Source of the DNA: a virus | IMG/VR virus record: IMGVR_UViG_3300010885_022412 | Span: 1-26,566 of that record | DNA: 26,566 bases | Direction: 5' to 3' (one strand) | Shown: one piece after another, positions 1-5,749 of the stretch | Layout: every line of letters starts with the position of its first letter | How positions within the stretch are numbered: position 1 is the first letter of the stretch | Notes under the pieces: model-generated | What the model was told of the DNA's origin: nothing | The model's input: only the letters and a program-made list of their open reading frames with translations | Database searches by the model: none | Program-made: the position numbers and the translations under genes

Positions 1-448
1 TCAAAAGATGACGAAGCCCGAGACGGACCACTACTTCTACAATCTACAACACAAAAACTTTACAGAAATTAAGTAAAACTAAGAACTATAAAGCAAAAGT
101 GTTCGTCAGGTAATAGTGAAAGGTGACTACATAGTAATGAGCCGTTCATTGCACGATAGGATCGCAAGTCTGATCGTATTCTTACCAAACACCTCTAGTC
201 CCGCAAGGACCAACTGGGAAGGCATTCTCGGAGAGAGTCAAGTAATAAGAGAGTAACTATTATCTCAAGGAGTGATTCACCTAAATAATCGTCACTGAGG
301 TTTACTTCTCAAAAGGAAGTGGATACGAAGGGAAACAATAATCCTTCAAAAGATACCTCACATAAACGTATAATCTCAGCGTTTTTTTAAAAAACTTATC
401 TTATAAGAAGAAATTTGGGGACGATGTGAATCGGTCCCTTTTTTTTTG
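1..448 (+). ncRNA. Structured non-coding RNA, 5' part outside window
   Basis: No credible reading frame exists here although genes are tightly packed elsewhere. Local hairpins are visible on the plus strand: ACGAT (153-157) pairs with ATCGT (173-177) around a GCAA loop; GTCC (198-201) pairs with GGAC (207-210), again with GCAA at the tip; ACTTC and GAAGT pair near 304-320; CTTAT and ATAAG pair near 397-410. The region ends in an intrinsic terminator at 418-448, which fixes the strand. The 5' end lies left of the window. I do not recognise the family. Large ornate phage RNAs such as GOLLD or ROOL are candidates by size and setting only. It has no tRNA T-loop and I recognise no RNase P signature. 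Confidence 0.5.
418..448 (+). terminator. Intrinsic terminator of the left-edge RNA
   Basis: GGGACGAT (418-425), loop GTGA, then ATC and GTCCC (430-438, with one bulged G) followed by ten T. It ends the non-coding transcript and separates it from the gene at 490. Confidence 0.75.
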
Positions 449-468
449 GTTTTTTTTAAAATACCATA

Positions 469-476
469 TATTTATA
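469..476 (+). promoter_or_regulatory. Late-type motif TATTTATA
   Basis: TATTTATA lies 13 nt before the ATG at 490, directly after the terminator of the preceding RNA. It is one of about a dozen copies placed upstream of genes in this window. No -35-like partner is evident. Confidence 0.5.
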
Positions 477-489
477 ATAAAATAAAATT

Positions 490-960
490 ATGAAAAAAAT
501 CGTAAGATTAACAGAATCTGATTTGGTTAGAATAGTTAAAAGAGTAATTGCCGAAGATGCAACTGCGGTAGCTTCAAATAGTCCTTGGTCTCTTTTAAAA
601 ACACCAACACCATCAAACATTGCTAAAGTTATTTTTAACGCTAAAGGAACATTTAATGACGATGAAACAATAGTTATTGCCGCTTTATCAAAAATTACGG
701 ATAAAAATATGTTTAACCAAGTGAACACTGAACTAAACAAATTAACAGGAGGTCAACAATTTGCAACATATTTGAATTCATTTATGCAAGGTGATGATTT
801 CACAAGAACCGCATATAATGGTAAAACAGTAGAAGATCAATTATGTAGAATATTTAAGGTTGAAAAAAATACTACTGATACAGACATATACCCATTAAAT
901 AAACTTAACTACAAAAAAACTAATTTACAAAAATTTTCATACGGATATAACTCAAATTAA
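490..960 (+). CDS. Unknown protein with RLTESDLVRIVKRVIAE N-terminus
   Basis: This encodes 156 residues with no recognised domain. The first 22 residues form a basic amphipathic helix-like segment (RLTESDLVRIVKRVIAE) ending in I-A-E. That ending resembles the (I/L)-x-E cleavage sites of T4-type prohead proteases and the short capsid-targeting peptides of T4 internal proteins. Some other proteins here begin in a related way (for example LITEEEKSKIL at 4360), so a role as a packaged head protein is possible, but this is inference. The ATG at 490 is preceded by an A-rich leader with no Shine-Dalgarno, and TATTTATA lies 13 nt upstream. The gene is monocistronic and ends before the bidirectional terminator at 979-1008. 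Confidence 0.7.
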   Translation: MKKIVRLTESDLVRIVKRVIAEDATAVASNSPWSLLKTPTPSNIAKVIFNAKGTFNDDETIVIAALSKITDKNMFNQVNTELNKLTGGQQFATYLNSFMQGDDFTRTAYNGKTVEDQLCRIFKVEKNTTDTDIYPLNKLNYKKTNLQKFSYGYNSN

Positions 961-978
961 AAATGAAATTATAAAACA

Positions 979-1008
979 AAAAAAGGTGACTATACGGTCA
1001 CCTTTTTT
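979..1008. terminator. Bidirectional terminator
   Basis: An A-run, GGTGAC (985-990), loop TATACG, GTCACC (997-1002), then a T-run. It sits between the convergent genes at 490-960 and 990-1574. The rhomboid stop codon (990-992) falls in the hairpin, so the last codons of that gene form part of the stem. Confidence 0.85.
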
Positions 1009-1574
1009 ATTTTATAAACAATTACAAATAATAATCCGCCTAGAATACCCATAACATGACCAAAAATTCTCATATCGTTTAAAAAATCAACTTGGAGTAT
1101 GTTTAATAAATTATCCAAACAAAAAACAATCCCTAAAAATCTAACAGATGATGATGTATTTTTTGAAACGAAAATGTTAAATACAATAATAGATAATACG
1201 ATCCCTGACAAACCCATAATTTCATCATCATTACCCAAGAACATCATAGGAAAAAAATTGAAGACCCAACCAAAAACAATTAACATTAAGTAATTTTTAA
1301 TACCAATTTCTTTTTCTAATCCAGATCCAAAAAGAATAAGTAATGCCAAATTAAACATTAAGTGAGATGGGTGAAAATCATGTAGAAATGGATATGTGAA
1401 AACTTCATATAAAGTTGATAAAGATAATTCACCAATATTCAAGTTTAAGGTATCTATAATCATTGGATTAACAATTAATGAAAAAATACCGAGTAAGTAA
1501 AACAATACAGAAACAACTGTAATGGTTTTAGTGACTTTACTAATTTCGTTAAATTTGTTGATGTAAGTTTTCAT
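990..1574 (-). CDS. Rhomboid-family intramembrane serine protease
   Basis: This encodes 194 residues, mostly hydrophobic, with about six membrane segments: the minimal bacterial rhomboid core. Rhomboid signatures are in order: HLMFN with the oxyanion Asn (H-x-x-x-N), then FGSGLEKEIG after the second segment, GLSG with the catalytic Ser, and GHVMGILGG with the catalytic His in the last segment. All catalytic residues are present, so an active protease of the inner membrane is expected. The substrate is unknown. The start ATG is only 4 nt from the -7 element of a host-type promoter at 1579-1609, so the message would have almost no leader. Such genes are not part of T4-type core gene sets; acquisition from a host is likely. 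Confidence 0.85.
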   Translation of the reverse strand: MKTYINKFNEISKVTKTITVVSVLFYLLGIFSLIVNPMIIDTLNLNIGELSLSTLYEVFTYPFLHDFHPSHLMFNLALLILFGSGLEKEIGIKNYLMLIVFGWVFNFFPMMFLGNDDEIMGLSGIVLSIIVFNIFVSKNTSSSVRFLGIVFCLDNLLNILQVDFLNDMRIFGHVMGILGGLLFVIVYKIKKVTV

Positions 1575-1578
1575 AATA

Positions 1579-1609
1579 CTAAATTACGAATATTTTACGA
1601 ATAATCAAA
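1579..1609 (-). promoter_or_regulatory. Host-type (-33/-7) promoter of rhomboid gene
   Basis: On the minus strand TTTG (1609-1606), a 19-nt spacer, then TAATTTAG (1586-1579). This fits the Bacteroidota primary-sigma consensus TTTG-N19-TAnnTTTG with one mismatch in -7. Transcription would start at or within a few bases of the ATG (1574). Confidence 0.6.
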
Positions 1610-1621
1610 ATATTATTATAA

Positions 1622-1650
1622 AAAATAAAACCCCATCCTAGGATGAGGTT
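1622..1650 (-). terminator. tmRNA terminator
   Basis: Minus-strand reading: AACCTCATCC, TA, GGATGGGGTT, then a T-rich run. It begins a few bases after the encoded CCA of the tmRNA. Confidence 0.85.
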
Positions 1651-1654
1651 TAGT

Positions 1655-2054
1655 TGGTGGAGGTGCGGAGACTCGAACTCCGGTCCAGTCTATCCTGTCA
1701 GAGAAGGACTACACGTTTAGGTCAAGGTTTGTCATACCTTCCGAAATATCTAAGTTCTCACACCACTCAGCGACGGTGGTAGTTCTTACGGGGAACCACG
1801 CCCGTTTTGTTTTCTTTTAGAGTGAAAACCAACTCATCAACGACTTCTGTTGCTAGGTTATCTGTCTGACCGACCCCCCGTTTCCGTACTTAAATTAAGC
1901 TACAGTAACTTCAGATTCTCTTACTAATCCAAGAGTTTCCATTTTTGATAAAACGTTGCCGTCTATAAAAGTAAACCAGTTTTTAAGGAGATTAGTTCAG
2001 TCCCCACGTGCCCTTGATCCTCAGCCAATACCTGTCAAATCCAAAAACACCCCC
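1655..2054 (-). ncRNA. ssrA: Transfer-messenger RNA (tmRNA), one-piece
   Basis: A 400-nt minus-strand gene. The 5' end GGGGGTG (2054-2048) pairs with CACCTCC (1665-1659) as a 7-bp acceptor stem with one G-U, followed by discriminator A and an encoded CCA (1657-1655). A tRNA-like T arm is present: CGGAG, loop TTCGAGT, CTCCG. After the stem comes TTTTTGGATTTGACAGG, the conserved tmRNA D-domain start. A TAGAC box precedes the resume codon GGC at 1960. tmRNA with SmpB rescues stalled ribosomes and adds a degradation tag. The gene is flanked by a host-type promoter 20 nt upstream of the mature end (implying RNase P trimming) and its own terminator. The tag is atypical (see 1895-1960). Confidence 0.95.
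1895..1960 (-). other. tmRNA tag reading frame
   Basis: From the resume codon GGC (1960-1958), placed five bases after the start of the TAGAC box as in E. coli TAGTC-GCA, the frame runs 21 codons to TAA (1897-1895). The peptide starts GNVLSKMETL and ends LVRESEVTVA. Usual bacterial tags, including Bacteroidota ones, end in ALAA or similar. This one is longer, charged, and ends in TVA. Confidence 0.75.
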
Positions 2055-2073
2055 ATATGTCAAATAACTATTG

Positions 2074-2104
2074 TAAAGATAGTATATTTCTTTCTATTAT
2101 CCAA
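2074..2104 (-). promoter_or_regulatory. Host-type promoter of tmRNA
   Basis: On the minus strand TTGG (2104-2101), a 19-nt spacer, then TATCTTTA (2081-2074): one mismatch in each Bacteroidota element. The start would lie about 15 nt upstream of the mature 5' end (2054). The -33 box overlaps the flank of the divergent TATTTATA motif. Confidence 0.6.
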
Positions 2105-2106
2105 TA

Positions 2107-2114
2107 TATTTATA
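2107..2114 (+). promoter_or_regulatory. Late-type motif TATTTATA
   Basis: TATTTATA ends 5 nt before the ATG at 2120. If it is a -10 type element the message would be leaderless. The stretch 2105-2119 also contains TATAAATA, the T4 late consensus. Confidence 0.4.
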
Positions 2115-2119
2115 AATAT

Positions 2120-3256
2120 ATGAAAAAAAGACTTCTTATTGAGGATGAGGCTAAAGAATTAGATGATTTTCAAAAACTACTATTATTAAACAAAAAAAGA
2201 ATATCTCCTGATGATGTTCTATTTGTTGATGAAAATGGAGTTAAACCTGAGGAGATAGAGATTGATTCTAAAGGAATGTACTTTAACTTTGATGGTCTTG
2301 AAGAATTTTTAAAGTTCTTTTTTCCTGACACATATGGTGAAGAAGCATATGAAGCTTATGAGGCATCGTATCTTGATCAAATGTATAATGAAAGGTGGGA
2401 TTTTGGTTTTAGTGATAAAGCCTATGATGAATGGAGAGAGGGTTATATAATGGGTGATTTTTGTGGTGAAAATATATCGGTATTATATGATATTGTTAAA
2501 CTTGTTTCTCCAAATATACTACCTTGTTTTGTTAAAAATGAGTCAGGAGGGTATCAGGTTAAAAATGAGTCATGTGAAGTTAAAATAAGAGACGTTCTTG
2601 ATTCACTTCCTAATATATCCGATAATATACAATGGATATGGTCTGATGCAAAACAAGCTGCAACTGAGGGACCTGCCTCAGATTATATTAAAAATGTTTA
2701 CTGTGATGGGTTAAAACAATTTGGTTTTGAGAATTTTTCACATAGATTGGATAATTGTTTTAGAAGTTATTTTATAAGTTGGGGTAATTTGGCAATGATG
2801 TTTATTAACAACGGTGAGTTTGACGGAAATCTAATTCAAACCATGCGTGATTACATTGAAAGGAATTTTAAAAACCATACCCCTGATTATTATGAGATTG
2901 AATACAATGCCATGGATTACGATAAATTCAAAGACGTTTTTTGTGATAGAGTCAACAGTAAATTGGAAGAGTTAGAGGAAAGTTTGATTGAGAATTATAA
3001 CCCTGAATACCTAAAGATTTTAAATCAAATAATAAACATGGGAGGTATGGATAATTTTATTCCAATGAAAGCCTTTAATGGTCAATACGAGATTAAATTT
3101 AATTCAATTGATGAAGACACTCTAAAGGTTTCATTCATTGTTAGAAAGAAAGGTGTATGGGGATCCGATGTTAAACAAGGTAAGGCACCAATTAAAGATG
3201 TTATAAATTTTATGAATCAACCAGGTTTATTTAAACCTGACGAATATAGAAATTAG
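2120..3256 (+). CDS. Unknown acidic protein, 378 aa
   Basis: No known domain is recognised. The open frame extends up to 2057, but I place the start at the ATG at 2120 (MKKRLLIEDEAKEL). The upstream part overlaps the tmRNA promoter, and the TATTTATA motif lies just before 2120. The N-terminus recalls other short phage proteins here (basic first residues followed by L-I-E-D/L-I-T-E). The sequence is rich in Asp, Glu, Phe and Tyr, including a Tyr/Glu-rich run EEAYEAYEASYLDQMY, and is probably soluble. It is divergent from the tmRNA, and its stop overlaps that of the convergent peptidase gene by a few bases. Confidence 0.7.
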   Translation: MKKRLLIEDEAKELDDFQKLLLLNKKRISPDDVLFVDENGVKPEEIEIDSKGMYFNFDGLEEFLKFFFPDTYGEEAYEAYEASYLDQMYNERWDFGFSDKAYDEWREGYIMGDFCGENISVLYDIVKLVSPNILPCFVKNESGGYQVKNESCEVKIRDVLDSLPNISDNIQWIWSDAKQAATEGPASDYIKNVYCDGLKQFGFENFSHRLDNCFRSYFISWGNLAMMFINNGEFDGNLIQTMRDYIERNFKNHTPDYYEIEYNAMDYDKFKDVFCDRVNSKLEELEESLIENYNPEYLKILNQIINMGGMDNFIPMKAFNGQYEIKFNSIDEDTLKVSFIVRKKGVWGSDVKQGKAPIKDVINFMNQPGLFKPDEYRN

Positions 3257-4290
3257 TCAGATCCAAATAACCTCTCGTGTAAGATCTCATATAGTTTAAG
3301 ACAATCATCGTTATCAATGAATAGACCGGCACCATCGTAGATGTCTGAAATCATAATCCCTTCCTCTTCTTCAAAAATATCCAAAGAATCCAATGAATGT
3401 AATTTATCAACCTCATACTCAACTACGTTAACATCCTCATGGTTATTAAATGTTTGGAACCCCTGAGGTTTGTATTCAAACTCATATTTCTTTAACCCAA
3501 GATCTTTAACCAAGTTTTTACCTGCCTCAATTGCTCTAACAACATCATCAATACAGATAAGTTCATTTGATGTGTGCATGTTGTAATATCCGCAAGAAAT
3601 GTTAATACAAGAGAAATCTGACTTTTGTTTGATCATCATAATGTCAGTGTATGGGTGTGATTGTACCATCATCTCGTTTTTAAACGATTTGGTGATAGAT
3701 CTAAGAGCAGTGTGAAAGAATTCACCCTCTTTATCAAATAAAACGGTTCCAAAACAACTATAAGAGATAAGGTGATCACCTGGCGCATCGTATTGAGTAC
3801 AATAACCAACATCTTTAAGGAAATCTTCATTTACCTTTTTTGATCCGTGACAACCTGTTTCTTCTGACACGAAGAAAGCAACCTTAACCTTATCTAATTG
3901 TTTAAGTAATTCTAAACAGATATAGATACCACATTTATCGTCACCACCAATACCTGTTGGTTTATCGTCTTTGGTGTATGCCTTTAAACATAATACTTGT
4001 TCTGTACCAAAGTCTTTTCCGAAAGTGTAAGGACGAAGAAGGTGTTCTTCTTTAACGATAATTTCGTCAACAAGTTCGTGTACTGTATCTGTGTGGGAAA
4101 TAAACATTGGGTAGAACTCACCTTCATCTAAAGTTCCTTTTGTTACATAGATATTATTGTGTTCATCACAATTAAGTGTAACACCGTCCATCTTGCCAAT
4201 TGTTGACATGATATACTCAACCATCTTACTTTCTTTGTAAGTTTTGGTTGGGACTGATAGTAACTCTTTAAATTTATTTAGATTCATCAT
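3253..4290 (-). CDS. M20-type metallopeptidase (peptidase T-like)
   Basis: About 345 residues with the di-zinc peptidase pattern in order: SHTDTVHE (first metal His and catalytic-site Asp), IGGDDKCG (bridging Asp), SEETGCHGS (catalytic Glu and metal Glu), QYDAPG (Asp), and YNMHTSNE (last His). This matches the M20 family; the tripeptidase PepT group is the nearest by motif, with the related M42 group as alternative. It should trim short peptides in the cytoplasm. The frame extends to a TTG at 4305, but that codon overlaps the -7 box TATCTTTG, so the ATG at 4290 (or the adjacent one at 4287) is the likely start. The gene is divergent from the gene at 4360. Confidence 0.8.
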   Translation of the reverse strand: MMNLNKFKELLSVPTKTYKESKMVEYIMSTIGKMDGVTLNCDEHNNIYVTKGTLDEGEFYPMFISHTDTVHELVDEIIVKEEHLLRPYTFGKDFGTEQVLCLKAYTKDDKPTGIGGDDKCGIYICLELLKQLDKVKVAFFVSEETGCHGSKKVNEDFLKDVGYCTQYDAPGDHLISYSCFGTVLFDKEGEFFHTALRSITKSFKNEMMVQSHPYTDIMMIKQKSDFSCINISCGYYNMHTSNELICIDDVVRAIEAGKNLVKDLGLKKYEFEYKPQGFQTFNNHEDVNVVEYEVDKLHSLDSLDIFEEEEGIMISDIYDGAGLFIDNDDCLKLYEILHERLFGSD

Positions 4291-4302
4291 ACATTGTTTC
4301 CA

Positions 4303-4333
4303 CAAAGATATTGTAATTTTTCAACAACACCAA
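4303..4333 (-). promoter_or_regulatory. Host-type promoter of M20 peptidase gene
   Basis: On the minus strand TTG (4333-4331), a 20-nt spacer, then TATCTTTG (4310-4303), a perfect match to the Bacteroidota -7 consensus TAnnTTTG. It leaves a leader of under about 10 nt and rules out the upstream TTG start. Confidence 0.7.
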
Positions 4334-4334
4334 C

Positions 4335-4342
4335 TATTTATA
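4335..4342 (+). promoter_or_regulatory. Late-type motif TATTTATA
   Basis: TATTTATA lies 17 nt before the ATG at 4360 and abuts the -33 box of the divergent peptidase promoter. Confidence 0.5.
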
Positions 4343-4359
4343 TTATAAAATAAAATATT

Positions 4360-5160
4360 ATGGGAAAATTTTTAATTACAGAAGAAGAAAAATCTAAAAT
4401 ACTAGGGATGTATTATAAAAATACGGGTAAAACATTGGTTAAAGAGGATACTACTATACCAGATAACATGTGGAAGTCCTATATTGATGCGGTAAATAAA
4501 GCAAAGTCAGATGCTATGACCATTAGTTCACCACCAAATATGTTAAGCCCTGAATATATTAAAGATAAAAATTATTCCGTTGCGTTTGCCACTCGTATTA
4601 ATGGAGTTCAAAAAAGTTTATGGTACCAATGTATTGATGATGAACCGCGAACCAAAAAGGATGATACTTTTTTCAAGGCTGGTCAGATTTACAATGATAG
4701 TTTTAAGTTAAGTGACGCCGCAACAGAATTAAATGCTGGTGGTACTCCTTGGAAGGAAATGTTTAGTTGGGCTTGTAAACCCGCTATGGCAGTATTAGCG
4801 GCTAGACAAGCTAAGGCTCAACCACAGGCTCAAGTTGCCGCAGCAACAACGGTTGCCACCCCAACTGCTGCCCCTGTTATACAAAAGACAGATGCGGAAA
4901 AAAGTATTGAACAAAGAAAAATAAAAAGTGATGAGGCTAACGCAAAAATAAAAACATTAATGTCGGCTGAAGACTTTTTAAATTACAATAAAGACAAAGC
5001 AACATTGGATAATGAAGTGAATCAATTAAATACCCTTCTGAATTTATCTCAACTGAGTAGTGAAGATAAAATGGCCTTAAGAAATAAAGTAAGAGTATTG
5101 ATAAAATACAAACCTGAATACGGGCAAGCCCCTTATTATTTAATGTCTAGTTTACAATAA
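4360..5160 (+). CDS. Unknown protein, LITEEEK N-terminus and Ala/Pro linker
   Basis: This encodes 266 residues. It opens with MGKFLITEEEKSKILGMYY, comparable to the FLTE|A processing site of T4 gp23 and to the N-terminus of the 490 protein; I-T-E could be a prohead-protease site. A middle region of about 100 residues is followed by an Ala/Gln/Thr/Pro linker (about residues 150-173: AKAQPQAQVAAATT and on) and a helical, charged C-terminal third ending KYKPEYGQAPYYLMSSLQ. I recognise no enzyme motif. The gene stands alone between a late-type motif and the terminator at 5165-5192. A packaged or virion-associated protein is possible but unproven. Confidence 0.7.
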   Translation: MGKFLITEEEKSKILGMYYKNTGKTLVKEDTTIPDNMWKSYIDAVNKAKSDAMTISSPPNMLSPEYIKDKNYSVAFATRINGVQKSLWYQCIDDEPRTKKDDTFFKAGQIYNDSFKLSDAATELNAGGTPWKEMFSWACKPAMAVLAARQAKAQPQAQVAAATTVATPTAAPVIQKTDAEKSIEQRKIKSDEANAKIKTLMSAEDFLNYNKDKATLDNEVNQLNTLLNLSQLSSEDKMALRNKVRVLIKYKPEYGQAPYYLMSSLQ

Positions 5161-5164
5161 TTTT

Positions 5165-5192
5165 AAACCCCACTCACAAGGTGGGGTTTTTT
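5165..5192. terminator. Bidirectional terminator
   Basis: AAACCCCAC (5165-5173), loop TCACAAG, GTGGGGTT and a T-run (5181-5192). It serves the convergent genes at 4360-5160 and 5191-5700. Confidence 0.85.
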
Positions 5193-5700
5193 ATTTATAT
5201 ACGGTAAGAACGCAGTAAACAAAATCACAACAATCATACGTAATACCATTAACAATCATTTTATTTGTGATTCTATAGTCAACATAAATTCCTGTTGGAT
5301 TAGGATCTAAAAGAAGTTCATTATGTAATGGTGAATTAACCCAAGCCTTGAAGATAGTTTCCGCAACCATATCTTCAGTCCCTTCGTAAACCGCACCATA
5401 AAGATTCTCACCCACATACTTGTATTGTGATTTGTAAACGTAATTTACTCTACTTGTGAAACTATTGAATGTTTGGGTAAATGATGTTTTTAATTTTTGA
5501 GTATGGTCAAGAGGCACAGTTGATGTCTCAACCATGTAATTTAATTCTTGAACATTTAATAGTTTGGCACTATCTGAAACAACAAGAGGTTTAAGGTGAT
5601 TTTGAACTCTGTATTTATTAACCTTCTGAATTATTAATGTATTCAGTGATTGGGTAAACCCAACAAAAGAAATAAAGATAAATAAAATGAGAGTTTTCAT
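5191..5700 (-). CDS. Secreted CAP (SCP/PR-1) domain protein
   Basis: This encodes 169 residues. A Sec signal peptide is visible (MKTLILFIFISFVGFTQS, cleavage near residue 18). The rest is a CAP domain: N-terminal VNKYRVQNHLKPLVVSDS helix, LDHTQK (cavity His), GENLYG (Glu), and a WVNSPLHNELLLDP segment (second His), then the C-terminal strand region. These are the conserved CAP cavity residues. CAP proteins are extracytoplasmic; bacterial ones have no single defined activity. The gene lies downstream of ClpC on the same strand but has its own host-type promoter. A signal-bearing cargo gene in a T4-type phage suggests action in the host envelope or outside the cell, possibly before lysis. Confidence 0.85.
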   Translation of the reverse strand: MKTLILFIFISFVGFTQSLNTLIIQKVNKYRVQNHLKPLVVSDSAKLLNVQELNYMVETSTVPLDHTQKLKTSFTQTFNSFTSRVNYVYKSQYKYVGENLYGAVYEGTEDMVAETIFKAWVNSPLHNELLLDPNPTGIYVDYRITNKMIVNGITYDCCDFVYCVLTVYK

Positions 5701-5741
5701 TATTCTGTGTTTTAAACAAAGATATAATAAAAACTCTCATT
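5686..5741. repeat. 12-nt perfect inverted repeat around CAP start
   Basis: AATGAGAGTTTT (5686-5697) and AAAACTCTCATT (5730-5741) are perfect inverted copies with a 32-nt centre holding the -7 box and the CAP start codon. Only readthrough RNA from clpC would contain both arms. Confidence 0.7.
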
Positions 5742-5748
5742 AAGAAAT
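5717..5748 (-). promoter_or_regulatory. Host-type promoter of CAP gene
   Basis: On the minus strand TATCTTTG (5724-5717) is a perfect -7; about 20 nt upstream ATTT (5748-5745) is a partial -33. The leader is about 10 nt. The promoter sits inside a 12-nt inverted repeat (5686-5697 and 5730-5741). Confidence 0.65.
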
Positions 5749-5749
5749 T

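Noticed and set aside
1-448. tRNA genes or group I intron in the left-edge region
   Set aside because: No T-loop GTTCNANNC with matching stems and no recognisable group I core elements were found.
1099-1293. 64-codon plus-strand open frame
   Set aside because: It lies wholly inside the rhomboid gene on the opposite strand and has no domain.
2057-2119. Upstream start for the gene at 2120
   Set aside because: It would begin at the tmRNA 5' end and overlap its promoter; the motif and the typical N-terminus both favour 2120.
4291-4305. TTG start for the M20 peptidase
   Set aside because: The codon is part of the -7 box TATCTTTG; the tandem ATGs at 4290/4287 are better.
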